In this document: positions 33,796 to 42,858 of the stretch, one piece after another
Layout: every line of letters begins with the position of its first letter
How positions within the stretch are numbered: the stretch's first letter is position 1
Source: Bacillota bacterium
GTDB taxonomy: Bacteria; Bacillota; Clostridia; Lachnospirales; Lachnospiraceae
Length of the DNA stretch: 64,000 bases
Direction: 5' to 3'
Assembly (NCBI GenBank): GCA_023421075.1
Contig: JAEZUM010000025.1
Span: 1 to 64,000, forward strand
Program-made: the position numbers and the translations under genes
The notes under the pieces: model-generated
Databases searched by the model: none
What the model was told of the DNA's origin: nothing
Seen by the model: the letters and a program-made list of their open reading frames with translations, nothing else

Positions 33796-34034
33796 CCATG
33801 GATTTAAACAAGATTAAAGAGGTAGTAGCAGATCAATTAGGAGTAGATGTAGCAGAATTAACACTGGAGACTTCTTTAAAGGATGATTTGAATGCGGACT
33901 CCTTAGACTTATTCCAGATTATTATGTCTTTGGAAGAGGAGTTCGGTATTGAAATTCCTACGGAGGATACGGAGAGTATCGGTACCATTGGGGATATTGA
34001 GAAGTATTTAAACAGCAGAAGCGAAGAGCAATAA
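33792..34034 (+). CDS. acpP: Acyl carrier protein
   Basis: An 80-residue acyl carrier protein, the central acyl shuttle. The phosphopantetheine attachment Ser37 is in LNADSLDLFQIIM, followed by the acidic recognition helix EEEFGIEIPTEDTESI. Either ATG 33792 or ATG 33798 could start it; 33792 has GGAGG at a 6-base spacing and overlaps the stop of the upstream mini-ORF. It is the third gene of the fab-acc operon. Its leader contains alternative hairpins around the ribosome site (33759-33787), suggesting separate translational control, sensible because ACP is needed in large excess. Confidence 0.96.
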   Translation: MTMDLNKIKEVVADQLGVDVAELTLETSLKDDLNADSLDLFQIIMSLEEEFGIEIPTEDTESIGTIGDIEKYLNSRSEEQ

Positions 34035-34101
34035 TTGCAGCTTTATCTTGTTGTCTGAGTAATGTGCCGTTAAAGGGCGGCGGAATGGAGATATTAAGAG
34101 G

Positions 34102-35034
34102 ATGAAATCTAGAGTATGCGATTTACTGAATATTGAGTATCCGATCTTCCAGGGTGCCATGGCCAGAATTTCAGATGCATCTCTTGCTTCAGCAGTATCG
34201 GAAGCAGGAGGCTTGGGAATCATTGCCGGGGGTACTGCACCGGTAGAGATGATCCGTGCTGAAGTCAGAAAGACGAAGGAACTTACTAAGAAGCCTTTTG
34301 GTGTCAATATAATGCTCCTGAGTGAATTTGCAGATGATATGGCAAAAATGGTCTGTGAAGAGGGAGTTAAGGTAGTTACAACCGGAGCGGGTGCTCCGGG
34401 TAAATACATGGAGATGTGGAAGTCTCATGGAATTAAGGTAATCCCTGTAGTTCCTTCGGTTGCCATCGCAAAGCGTATGGTTCGAAGCGGAGCAGATGCA
34501 GTGATCGCGGAAGGTACAGAATCAGGTGGACATGTGGGAGAGCTTACAACAATGGTTTTGGTTCCTCAGGTGGTGGATGCGGTTGATGTACCTGTAATCG
34601 CAGCGGGTGGTATTGCAGATGGCAGAGGAGTTTCTGCCGCATTTATGCTTGGAGCAGATGCAGTACAGGTTGGTACCCGTTTCTTGACTGCACATGAATG
34701 CACCGTTCACCAGAATTATAAACAGAAGGTATTAGGAGCAAAGGATATTGATACTGTGGTTACCGGTCGTTCCACCGGTCATCCCGTCAGAACGCTGAAG
34801 AACAAGCTGAGCCGAAAGTTTACTGAGCTGGAAGCGGCGAATGCCTCTGTTGCGGAGATTGAACAGCTTGGTGTCGGAGCATTGGCGAAGGCTGTTGTAC
34901 AGGGAGATATGGATTTCGGAAGTGTTATGGCCGGACAGATCGCAGCCCTGGTAAATAAAGAGCAGAGCTGTAAAGATATTATCATAGAGATGCTTGGCGA
35001 AGCAGAACTGCTGATGGGAAAAAGATATTGGTAA
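34102..35034 (+). CDS. fabK: Enoyl-ACP reductase II (FMN-dependent)
   Basis: A 310-residue TIM-barrel flavoenzyme of the FabK/nitronate monooxygenase family. It catalyses the last reduction of each elongation round with FMN and NAD(P)H. Motifs include PIFQGAMARISDASLASAVS, GLGIIAGGTAP, PFGVNIMLLS, EGTESGGHVGELTTM and VIAAGGIADGRG. Its place between acpP and fabD, as in streptococci, supports FabK over other family members. No fabI or fabL lies in the window; FabK enzymes are known to resist triclosan. AAGAGG precedes the ATG. Confidence 0.94.
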   Translation: MKSRVCDLLNIEYPIFQGAMARISDASLASAVSEAGGLGIIAGGTAPVEMIRAEVRKTKELTKKPFGVNIMLLSEFADDMAKMVCEEGVKVVTTGAGAPGKYMEMWKSHGIKVIPVVPSVAIAKRMVRSGADAVIAEGTESGGHVGELTTMVLVPQVVDAVDVPVIAAGGIADGRGVSAAFMLGADAVQVGTRFLTAHECTVHQNYKQKVLGAKDIDTVVTGRSTGHPVRTLKNKLSRKFTELEAANASVAEIEQLGVGALAKAVVQGDMDFGSVMAGQIAALVNKEQSCKDIIIEMLGEAELLMGKRYW

Positions 35035-35047
35035 GAATGGAGATTCT

Positions 35048-35989
35048 ATGGGTAAGATAGCATTTTTATTTGCAGGACAGGGAGCGCAGTATATCGGAAT
35101 GGGTAAGGAGCTTTACGAAGCTTATCCTATATGCCGACAGGTCTTCGAAGAAGCTAGCGAAGGTTTGGGTTTTGATATTGCTAAGCTGGCATTTGAAGGT
35201 ACTAAGGAAGAATTGGATCTGACAGAGAATACACAGCCTGCTGTTGTCACCATGTCCTTAGCAGCCTATCAGGCTGTTCGTGAGTATGGTATTGTCCCGG
35301 AGGTTGTGGCAGGGTTAAGTCTTGGAGAGTATTCTGCCTTGACTGCAGGCGGAGCATTTACCTTATCTCAGGTAGTTCCGTTGGTTCGTAAAAGAGGACG
35401 CTTTATGCAAGAGGCTGTTCCGGCAGGGATCGGGAAGATGTGTGCTGTTCTTAATCTGTCCGAGGATAAGATCAGAGAGGCATGCGAGGAGGCGAAGGCC
35501 TTCGGCATCGTTGAACCGGCTAACTTTAACTGTCCCGGACAGATTGTAATCGGCGGTGAGATCAAAGCAGTTGATGAAGCAGCGAGACTTGCGAAGGAAA
35601 AGGGAGCAATGAAGACCATTGATTTGGCGGTAAGCGCACCCTTCCATACATCGATGCTTAAGCCGGCTGCAGATCGCCTAAAGCAGGAATTAGACATATT
35701 GCAGCTTGGAGAACTGATGACTCCGGTTATCTGCAATGTGAACGCGGATTACATCAATTCTTCGGATCAGGTGAAGGATCTATTATATAAGCAGGTGATG
35801 AGCAGCGTATTATGGGAGCAGACCATTCGTAAAATGATTGCCGATGGTATAACAGACTTTATTGAAATTGGACCGGGTAAAACCTTATCCGGATTTGTTA
35901 AGAAGATTGACCGGGGGTTGAATATCTACAATATAGAGGATATCGCCTCCCTTGAAAATACTGCAAAAGCGATACAGGCAGGAAAATAG
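35048..35989 (+). CDS. fabD: Malonyl-CoA:ACP transacylase
   Basis: A 313-residue acyltransferase that loads malonate on ACP. The oxyanion segment FAGQGAQYIGMGKELYE is at the N-terminus; the nucleophile Ser is in VAGLSLGEYSALTAGG (~90), the binding Arg in KRGRFMQEA (~117) and the catalytic His in APFHTSML (~200). The length is normal. It starts 13 bases after fabK and ends 16 bases before the fabG start. Confidence 0.96.
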   Translation: MGKIAFLFAGQGAQYIGMGKELYEAYPICRQVFEEASEGLGFDIAKLAFEGTKEELDLTENTQPAVVTMSLAAYQAVREYGIVPEVVAGLSLGEYSALTAGGAFTLSQVVPLVRKRGRFMQEAVPAGIGKMCAVLNLSEDKIREACEEAKAFGIVEPANFNCPGQIVIGGEIKAVDEAARLAKEKGAMKTIDLAVSAPFHTSMLKPAADRLKQELDILQLGELMTPVICNVNADYINSSDQVKDLLYKQVMSSVLWEQTIRKMIADGITDFIEIGPGKTLSGFVKKIDRGLNIYNIEDIASLENTAKAIQAGK

Positions 35990-36005
35990 AAAGGAAACGA
36001 TTAGA

Positions 36006-36746
36006 ATGCTGAAGGGAAAGGTTGCAGTAATCACCGGAGCGGGAAGAGGCATAGGTAAGGCAATTGCGTTACAATTTGCGGAACACGGCTCCAAGGTAGT
36101 AGTAAATTACCGTAGTAGTATTGCTCAGGTAGAAGAGCTTTTAACTACGATCAAAAATGCCGGTGGAGAAGCGATTGCGGTACAGGCGGATATCAGCAAA
36201 GAAGAGGATGCAAAGAATCTGATTGAAGAAGCCGTGAAGCAGTTCGGAAGATTGGATGTATTAGTGAATAATGCGGGTATCACCAAGGACAATTTATTGA
36301 TGCGTATGTCTGAACAGGATTTTGACAGTGTAATTGATACGAATCTAAAGGGAACCTTCTTTTGCACGAAGTATGCAGCAACAGTAATGCTAAAACAAAG
36401 AAGTGGTAAGATTATAAACATTTCTTCCGTTGTCGGAATAACCGGCAATGTTGGGCAGGCAAACTATGCTGCTTCCAAAGCAGGAGTAATCGGTATGACC
36501 AAGGCAGTTGCAAGAGAGCTTTCCTCCCGTGGTATTACAGTGAATGCAGTGGCACCGGGCTTTATCGAGACAGATATGACTGAACAGCTTTCTGACAAGG
36601 TGAAGGAAGCAACCATAGCCAATATACCGTTAAAGCGTTATGGTATCGCAAGCGAGGTAGCAGGAGCGGTAAGCTTTCTGGCTTCGGAAGCGGCAAACTA
36701 TATCACCGGGCAGGTGCTTCAGGTAGACGGCGGCCTGGCAATGTAG
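36006..36746 (+). CDS. fabG: 3-oxoacyl-ACP reductase
   Basis: A 246-residue short-chain dehydrogenase that reduces ketoacyl-ACP with NADPH. The cofactor motif TGAGRGIGKAIALQ is at residues ~12-25 and NNAG at ~88. The catalytic Ser-Tyr-Lys set is in NISSVVGITGNVGQANYAAS followed by K. I start at ATG 36006 (MLKGKVAVITG), with AAAGGAAA upstream; the frame is open 18 codons further into fabD, but that part is not FabG-like. Confidence 0.97.
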   Translation: MLKGKVAVITGAGRGIGKAIALQFAEHGSKVVVNYRSSIAQVEELLTTIKNAGGEAIAVQADISKEEDAKNLIEEAVKQFGRLDVLVNNAGITKDNLLMRMSEQDFDSVIDTNLKGTFFCTKYAATVMLKQRSGKIINISSVVGITGNVGQANYAASKAGVIGMTKAVARELSSRGITVNAVAPGFIETDMTEQLSDKVKEATIANIPLKRYGIASEVAGAVSFLASEAANYITGQVLQVDGGLAM

Positions 36747-36807
36747 CAGGAAGGACATCTTATCAAATGTTGGAGATACCACAAAGGTATCATAGAGAGG
36801 ATATGTT

Positions 36808-38043
36808 ATGAATCATAGAGTAGTAGTTACAGGAATGGGTGCTATCACCCCAATCGGTAATAATGTAGAAGAATTCTTTAATAACATACAGGCAGGAACC
36901 TGTGGTATTGACTATATCAAAGCGTTTGATACAGAAGGCTATCAGGTCAAGCTTGCCGCTGAGGTAAAGGATTTTGATCCTAAGAATTACATGGATGCGA
37001 AGGATGCCAGAAGAATGGACCGTTTCTCTCAATTTTCCGTAGCGGCAGCGAAGGAAGCAATTGAGGACTCCGGAATCGATCTTGAGCGCATTAACCGTGA
37101 CCGGTTTGGTGTAATTGTCGGTTCCGGTATTGGAAGCATCGGCCTGATTGAGAAGGAGACGAAGACCTTACTCGAAAAGGGACCAAAGAGAATTAATCCG
37201 TTATTTATCCCTATGACCATCACCAATATGGCCGCAGGTAACATAGCAATCCAGTTCGGCGCAAACGGCGTATGTACGAATGTTGTTACCGCTTGTGCAA
37301 CAGGAAGCCACAGCATCGGTGAAGCCTTCCGCAGTATCAAGCATGGATATGCTGATGTGATCTTGGCAGGTGGTACGGAAGGCGCCATTACTCCACTGGG
37401 TGTAGCAGGCTTCTCTGCGTTAACCGCATTATCTACGAGCACTGATCCACTGAGAGCCTCCATCCCCTTTGATAAGGAGAGAGACGGCTTCGTAATGGGT
37501 GAAGGTGCAGGTATCTTATTATTAGAGGAATATGAGCATGCCAAGGCACGTGGCGCAAAGATCTATGCAGAAGTAGTCGGTTATGGCGCAACCTGTGATG
37601 CTTATCATATCACAGCTCCGTCTCCTGAAGGAGAAGGTGGAGCGAAGGCGATGAAGCAGGCAATGGAGGAGGCAGGAATTACTGCAAAGGAAGTCTCCTA
37701 TATCAATGCACATGGAACCAGTACTCCGACAAACGACCGTATCGAAACAACAGCAGTTAAGCTGGCAATGGGTGAAGAAGCTTATAAGATACCGGTAAGC
37801 TCTACCAAGTCGATGATCGGGCATCTTTTGGGTGCTGCCGGAGCGGTTGAGGCAGTAATCTGCATTAAAGCCATGGAGAAAAGCTTTATTCCGGCTACCA
37901 TCGGTCTTAAGGTAGCAGATGAGGAATGTGATCTGGATTATGTTGCTAATGTCGGAAGGTCAGCAGAGCTTACCTATACCATGTCCAATTCCTTGGGCTT
38001 TGGGGGACATAATGCTACGTTATTGTTTAAAAAAGCAGAATAG
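36808..38043 (+). CDS. fabF: 3-oxoacyl-ACP synthase II
   Basis: A 411-residue elongating condensing enzyme. The active Cys is in NVVTACATGSHSIGEAF (~163), and the two His are in NAHGTSTPTND (~303) and SMIGHLLGAAGAVE (~340). The N-terminus RVVVTGMGAITPIGN is diagnostic. GAGAGG lies before the ATG. As no fabB is visible, FabF is probably the sole elongation synthase encoded here. Confidence 0.97.
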   Translation: MNHRVVVTGMGAITPIGNNVEEFFNNIQAGTCGIDYIKAFDTEGYQVKLAAEVKDFDPKNYMDAKDARRMDRFSQFSVAAAKEAIEDSGIDLERINRDRFGVIVGSGIGSIGLIEKETKTLLEKGPKRINPLFIPMTITNMAAGNIAIQFGANGVCTNVVTACATGSHSIGEAFRSIKHGYADVILAGGTEGAITPLGVAGFSALTALSTSTDPLRASIPFDKERDGFVMGEGAGILLLEEYEHAKARGAKIYAEVVGYGATCDAYHITAPSPEGEGGAKAMKQAMEEAGITAKEVSYINAHGTSTPTNDRIETTAVKLAMGEEAYKIPVSSTKSMIGHLLGAAGAVEAVICIKAMEKSFIPATIGLKVADEECDLDYVANVGRSAELTYTMSNSLGFGGHNATLLFKKAE

Positions 38044-38060
38044 AACTATGGAGGCTAATT

Positions 38061-38591
38061 ATGGATTACAAGGCAATTATCAACCTTATGAAGGAAATGA
38101 ATCAAACAGAATTAACAAAGCTTGAAATAGAAGAAAACGGTGTTCGTATCTGCTTAGAAAAGGAGCAAAATACCTCGGAGAGTCAACCGGTTAACGCACA
38201 GCTTGCTTTTTCGCAGAGCCAGATACCATATCCGGTATATGCACCTACTATGAGCTATCCCCAGGCAAGCGCTTCGGTATCTCCGAGTAGTCCCGCTGCC
38301 GGTAATGTTCCTCAGGCTCCGGCTGCAGTATCGGAGACTCCGGCGGATGATTCCCATCATAAGAAGCTGGTATCTCCGATGGTAGGAACCTTCTATGCAC
38401 AGTCCTCCCCGGATAAGCCTCCCTTTGTTAAGGTTGGAGATAAGGTGAAGAAAGGCCAGACAATCTGTATCATCGAAGCGATGAAGCTGATGAACGAAAT
38501 CGAAAGCGAGCATGACGGTGAGATTGTTAAGATATTGGTTGGAAATGAAGAAATGGTTGAATATGGTCAGCCTCTATTCTTGATAAAATAG
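38061..38591 (+). CDS. accB: Biotin carboxyl carrier protein of acetyl-CoA carboxylase
   Basis: A 176-residue carrier. The N-terminal helical region (~1-40) binds the carboxylase, a Pro/Ala/Ser-rich hinge (~55-110) gives mobility, and the C-terminal biotinyl domain carries the target Lys142 in IEAMKLMNEIES. The thumb and Gly turns of the lipoyl/biotinyl fold (GQPLFLIK end) are intact. It begins 17 bases after fabF. Confidence 0.97.
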   Translation: MDYKAIINLMKEMNQTELTKLEIEENGVRICLEKEQNTSESQPVNAQLAFSQSQIPYPVYAPTMSYPQASASVSPSSPAAGNVPQAPAAVSETPADDSHHKKLVSPMVGTFYAQSSPDKPPFVKVGDKVKKGQTICIIEAMKLMNEIESEHDGEIVKILVGNEEMVEYGQPLFLIK

Positions 38592-38626
38592 TTTTTACAG
38601 GTTATGAGAAAGGCATGGTAATAACA

Positions 38627-39052
38627 ATGTTAAATGTTGATGAGATACAAAAAATACTGCCTCATCGTACCCCGTTTTTACTTCTAGATCGAGTAGAGGA
38701 GCTGGAGCCGGGAAAATGTGCTACCGGCAGAAAATGCGTAACGATGAATGAGCCCTTCTTTCAGGGACACTTTCCGGGGAAAGCGGTTATGCCGGGAGTA
38801 CTTATCCTGGAGGCATTGGCTCAGACCGGAGCTATCTGTATGCTTACCGTGGAAGGAAATGAAGGAAAGATTGTATATTTTAGCGGAATCGATAAAGTGA
38901 AGTTCAGACGCCAGGTTGTTCCGGGAGATGTACTGACCCTGGAGGTAGAGATCACAAAGAGCAAAGGAAGCTTTGGTGTCGGTACTGCGATTGCTTATGT
39001 AGAAGGTAAAGTAGCGGTAGAAGCGATCCTGACCTTTGCAATCGGAGCATAA
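38627..39052 (+). CDS. fabZ: 3-hydroxyacyl-ACP dehydratase
   Basis: A 141-residue hotdog-fold dehydratase. The catalytic His lies in FFQGHFPGKAVMPGV and the acidic residue in LILEALAQTGA. The N-terminus MLNVDEIQKILPHRTPFLLLD is that of FabZ, shown here only partly. I prefer ATG 38627: the ATG at 38615 lies directly against the AGAAAGG ribosome site, though the chosen one has a longish 13-base spacing. There is no fabA or fabM in the window to introduce double bonds. Confidence 0.95.
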   Translation: MLNVDEIQKILPHRTPFLLLDRVEELEPGKCATGRKCVTMNEPFFQGHFPGKAVMPGVLILEALAQTGAICMLTVEGNEGKIVYFSGIDKVKFRRQVVPGDVLTLEVEITKSKGSFGVGTAIAYVEGKVAVEAILTFAIGA

Positions 39053-39097
39053 TACTTAACAGGGTATTGAAAGTTGGACAAATCAAGGAGAAATGCG

Positions 39098-40432
39098 ATG
39101 TTTAAGAAGATCTTAATAGCGAACCGTGGAGAGATTGCAGTTAGAATCATCCGCGCCTGCAAGGAAATGGGTATTGAAACTGTCGCTGTCTATTCCGAGG
39201 CAGATCGGGAAGCCCTTCATGTAATGTTGGCAGATGAGGCGGTGTGTATCGGTCCGGCAAGATCCAAGGATAGCTACCTTAATATGCAAAATATCATAAG
39301 TGCAACCGTATTGACCGGTGCTACAGCCATACATCCGGGTTTTGGTTTCCTGTCGGAGAACAGCTCCTTCGCCAGAATGTGTGAGGACTGCAATATCACC
39401 TTTATCGGACCGAAAGCTGATACAATCGATCTGCTCGGTAATAAATCCAGGGCCAGAGAGACTATGCAGAATGCCGGGGTACCGGTTGTACCGGGGTCTG
39501 AAGGCGAAGTGGAGACACTAAAGGATGCAAAAGAGCTTGCTGATGCAATCGGATATCCGGTTATGATCAAGGCCTCTGCCGGCGGTGGCGGTAAGGGTAT
39601 GAGAGCTGTTTTTAATGCAGAGGATTTAGAAAAGTCTTATAATTCTGCTAAGGCAGAAGCCAAGGCCTCCTTTGCGGATGATAAAGTATACATTGAGAAA
39701 TTAATTATTCATCCCAAGCACATAGAGTTCCAGATACTCGCTGATAACCACGGTAATGTGGTTCATCTTGGAGAGAGAGATTGTTCGGTACAGAGAAGAA
39801 ATCAGAAAATGATCGAAGAATCACCTTCTGCCATTATGACACCCGAACTACGTCATAAGATGGGATCCGCAGCGGTAAAAGCTGCGAAGGCAACCGGATA
39901 TATCAATGCCGGTACTATTGAGTTCTTGTTGGACCAACAGGGAAATTATTATTTCATGGAGATGAATACCAGAATTCAGGTAGAGCATCCTGTAACCGAG
40001 ATGGTGACAGGGATTGATATGATCAAAGCACAGATCAGAATCGCTTGTGGTGAGGAGATGCCTTACCGCCAGGAGAATATAGAATTCCGGGGTCATGCCA
40101 TCGAGTGTAGAATCAATGCAGAGGATCCAAGCAAAAACTTTATGCCTTGTCCGGGACGCGTTGAGAATGTGTTGTTCCCGGGAGGGTTTGGAGTTCGTGT
40201 CGATAGTGCTCTTTATCCGGGATACGTAGTTCCTTCCTGTTATGATTCCATGCTGGCCAAGGTGATAGCCTATGGAAGTGATCGTGAGGAAGCCATCAGT
40301 CGAATGCAGAGAGCGTTATCAGAATTGATCATTGACGGTATACAGACGAATGTAGAATATCAATACGAGCTTTTGGAACGGGAGGAGATCCTTTCCGGCA
40401 AGTATCATACTGGACTAATTGAGGGAAAATAA
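39098..40432 (+). CDS. accC: Biotin carboxylase subunit of acetyl-CoA carboxylase
   Basis: A 444-residue ATP-grasp enzyme that carboxylates biotin on AccB. The N-terminus FKKILIANRGEIAVRIIRA is shared by all biotin carboxylases. Further motifs are the glycine-rich ATP loop KASAGGGGKGMR (~158), ERDCSVQRRNQK, FMEMNTRIQVEHPVTE and GHAIECRINAEDP. I start at ATG 39098 behind AAGGAG; an in-frame TTG eight codons earlier lacks a site. It is separated by 3 bases from accD. Confidence 0.97.
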   Translation: MFKKILIANRGEIAVRIIRACKEMGIETVAVYSEADREALHVMLADEAVCIGPARSKDSYLNMQNIISATVLTGATAIHPGFGFLSENSSFARMCEDCNITFIGPKADTIDLLGNKSRARETMQNAGVPVVPGSEGEVETLKDAKELADAIGYPVMIKASAGGGGKGMRAVFNAEDLEKSYNSAKAEAKASFADDKVYIEKLIIHPKHIEFQILADNHGNVVHLGERDCSVQRRNQKMIEESPSAIMTPELRHKMGSAAVKAAKATGYINAGTIEFLLDQQGNYYFMEMNTRIQVEHPVTEMVTGIDMIKAQIRIACGEEMPYRQENIEFRGHAIECRINAEDPSKNFMPCPGRVENVLFPGGFGVRVDSALYPGYVVPSCYDSMLAKVIAYGSDREEAISRMQRALSELIIDGIQTNVEYQYELLEREEILSGKYHTGLIEGK

Positions 40433-40435
40433 GAG

Positions 40436-41323
40436 ATGAACAAGAATCCATTTAAAGCAAAAAAATATGCTACCTCACAAATATATCGTGCCAGACCGCA
40501 GGATATCGTTCGAAGCGATGCAGAGGAAGAGAAACCGAATGTTCCACAGGGTATTATGACGAAATGCCCCAGCTGTGGTAAGGTAATCTATACGAAGCTA
40601 TTGCTCGCAAACTTTAAGAGCTGTGACGAATGCGGCTACAACTTTAAGGTGTCTGCAAATGAACGTTTTGCACTTATTCTGGATGACGGAGAGCTGCAGG
40701 AATTTGATTCCCAGATGACCACGCGTGATCCTTTAAGCTTCCCGGGCTATGGAGATAAGCTGGTACGAACGCAATCCCAGACCGGTTTGGTGGATGGAGT
40801 GGTAACCGGCCGAGGCAAGATTGAAGGATTACCGGTAATGCTTGGTGTTATGGATCCCGCCTTTTTTATGGGAAGTATGGGAACGACCATAGGTGAGAAG
40901 CTGACAAGACTCTTCGAACGAGCAACCAAGGAGAGACTGCCGGTGATCGTTTTCACTGCTTCCGGCGGTGCAAGGATGCAAGAGGGTATCTTCTCCCTGA
41001 TGCAGATGGCTAAGGTCAGTGCAGCAGCTGCAAAGCACAGTGAAGCGGGACTCTTATATGTTGTTGTGCTCACGGATCCGACGACGGGAGGCGTAACTGC
41101 CAGCTTTGCCATGTTAGGAGATATTATTCTGGCTGAGCCGGGAGCACTCATCGGCTTTGCGGGTCCGAGAGTAATCGAGCAGACCATCGGGCAAAAGCTT
41201 CCGGAAGGCTTCCAGAGAGCAGAATTTTTATTGGAGCATGGATTTGTAGATCAGATCGTACCCAGAGACCAGCTACGGCATACTTTGGGAACAATTCTTA
41301 AGCTTCATTCTTTGGATCGATAG
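40436..41323 (+). CDS. accD: Acetyl-CoA carboxylase carboxyltransferase, beta subunit
   Basis: A 295-residue crotonase-fold subunit with an N-terminal zinc finger (CPSCG at ~43 and CDECG at ~62). Oxyanion-hole segments FTASGGARMQEGIFSLMQMA and TDPTTGGVTASFAMLGD are present, and GFAGPRVIEQTIGQ LP follows. With AccA it moves CO2 from biotin to acetyl-CoA. The start ATG is 3 bases after accC; the GAGGG at the accC end serves as the ribosome site, so translation is coupled. Confidence 0.96.
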   Translation: MNKNPFKAKKYATSQIYRARPQDIVRSDAEEEKPNVPQGIMTKCPSCGKVIYTKLLLANFKSCDECGYNFKVSANERFALILDDGELQEFDSQMTTRDPLSFPGYGDKLVRTQSQTGLVDGVVTGRGKIEGLPVMLGVMDPAFFMGSMGTTIGEKLTRLFERATKERLPVIVFTASGGARMQEGIFSLMQMAKVSAAAAKHSEAGLLYVVVLTDPTTGGVTASFAMLGDIILAEPGALIGFAGPRVIEQTIGQKLPEGFQRAEFLLEHGFVDQIVPRDQLRHTLGTILKLHSLDR

Positions 41324-41376
41324 AGAACTTTAATAGCAGCATGATGCTTGATATAAGAGAAAGAAAGGGTGAAGCT

Positions 41377-42162
41377 ATGAGTATTACACCTTGGGAAAAA
41401 GTAAAATTAGCCAGAATGCCGGTCAGACCGACAGGCTTAGATTATATAGACCGTGTCTTTGATCAATTTCTCGAGATGCATGGTGACCGTTATTACAGTG
41501 ACGATCATGCTATCGTGGGCGGAATAGCGTTTCTTGGAAATATTCCGGTTACGGTAATTGCCCAGCAAAAGGGAAGAAACACAAAAGAAAATATTGCGCG
41601 TAATTTTTCTATGCCACATCCGGAAGGTTATCGCAAGGCACTTCGTCTGATGAAACAGGCAGAAAAATTCAAACGGCCAATAATCTGCTTTATCGATACC
41701 CCCGGTGCCTTCTGTGGCTTAGGGGCAGAGGAGAGAGGCCAGGGCGAGGCAATTGCTACGAATCTAGCAGAAATGATGATGCTGAAGACACCAATTATCT
41801 CTATTGTCATCTCAGAGGGAGGCAGTGGCGGTGCATTGGCACTTGGGGTAGCAGATAAGGTATATATGCTGGAACACTCTATTTATGCCATTCTGTCACC
41901 GGAAGGCTTCGCAAGTATCCTCTATAAGGATTCTTCCAAGGCAGAACAAGCAGCAAGGGATATGAAGTTAACCGCCCAGGATCTGTTTCAGTTCAAGATT
42001 ATTGACGGTATTATTCCGGAACCTCAAGGAGGCGCTCACAATGATTATGATAAAATGGCAGGCAATATAAAAGAGGTCATTGAAGCAGATCTTCAGGAGC
42101 TATTAGAACTACCGGTCGATGAACTATTAGAGAAAAGGTATCAGAAGTTTCGAAAGATATAG
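41377..42162 (+). CDS. accA: Acetyl-CoA carboxylase carboxyltransferase, alpha subunit
   Basis: A 261-residue partner of AccD, matching the short streptococcal form. Motifs are LDYIDRVFDQFLEMHGDRYY, NFSMPHPEGYRKALRLM, FIDTPGAFCGLGAEERGQGE and ISEGGSGGALALGVADKV. I start at ATG 41377 with an AAGGGTGA site; the frame is open 12 codons more from 41341 but without a site. It is the last gene of the fab-acc operon, followed by a strong terminator. Confidence 0.96.
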   Translation: MSITPWEKVKLARMPVRPTGLDYIDRVFDQFLEMHGDRYYSDDHAIVGGIAFLGNIPVTVIAQQKGRNTKENIARNFSMPHPEGYRKALRLMKQAEKFKRPIICFIDTPGAFCGLGAEERGQGEAIATNLAEMMMLKTPIISIVISEGGSGGALALGVADKVYMLEHSIYAILSPEGFASILYKDSSKAEQAARDMKLTAQDLFQFKIIDGIIPEPQGGAHNDYDKMAGNIKEVIEADLQELLELPVDELLEKRYQKFRKI

Positions 42163-42228
42163 CTTAGGACAGCTTTTCATAATCAATGTGCTATGGATAG
42201 TAAAATATAATTTGATAAGGCTTTATAG

Positions 42229-42267
42229 AATGCTCAAAATAACGTTGGTTATGTTGAGCATTTTTTT
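42229..42267 (+). terminator. Terminator of the fab-acc operon
   Basis: AATGCTCAA-a-ATAAC-gttg-GTTAT-g-TTGAGCATT followed by a U7 run: a 14-bp stem with one internal mismatch. Confidence 0.95.
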
Positions 42268-42363
42268 AGCACAATTATTTCATTCCGATTATTGCATCTT
42301 ATGAGAGGGTATTGTAAGATGAACATATACGAATGATTGGTTTGAAGATGAGGGAGGGGCAGC

Positions 42364-42858
42364 ATGATTATACATGATTTGAGTCAGGAGCAGGCAGAAC
42401 AGATTCTATCTAGGATGGAGGATACCTGTGTCATAAGCGATAACCATACGATACATAATTGCATCGGTTGCTTTGGTTGTTGGATTAAGACACCGGGGCA
42501 GTGCGTGATCAAGGATGGCTATGAGACGATGGGGGCAATGTTAGGAAAGACAAAGGATCTGATTGTAGTAAGTAGGATGTATTACGGAGGCTTCAGTCCT
42601 TTTGTGAAAAATGTATTTGACCGAAGTATCTCTTATCTTCATGCATATTTCGAAATCAGGAATAAAGAGATGCATCACAGGCATCGATATGACAATAAAA
42701 TTCGATTAAGAGTCTTCTTCTACGGCGATGATATCACACAGGAAGAGAAGGATACTGCCAATAGGTATGTGGAAGCGGTCAGCATCAATCTGATGGCAAG
42801 CTTTGAAGAAATTCGTTTTCTGACAACGAAGGAATTAATGGAGGGTGACCTATGTTAA
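42364..42858 (+). CDS. Flavodoxin-fold oxidoreductase with Cys motif, first of pair
   Basis: A 164-residue protein of the NADPH-dependent FMN reductase/flavodoxin superfamily. The segment HNCIGCFGCWIKTPGQCVIKD resembles the C-x2-C-x2-C..C cluster of iron-sulphur flavoproteins; SRMYYGGFSPFVKNVFDRS is the usual flavin-loop helix. The N-terminus lacks the normal FMN-phosphate loop (I-x-G-S-P-R), so it looks shortened by one beta-alpha unit. The next gene starts inside its last codons and has that loop. GGGAGGGG precedes the ATG. Substrate unknown. Confidence 0.75.
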   Translation: MIIHDLSQEQAEQILSRMEDTCVISDNHTIHNCIGCFGCWIKTPGQCVIKDGYETMGAMLGKTKDLIVVSRMYYGGFSPFVKNVFDRSISYLHAYFEIRNKEMHHRHRYDNKIRLRVFFYGDDITQEEKDTANRYVEAVSINLMASFEEIRFLTTKELMEGDLC

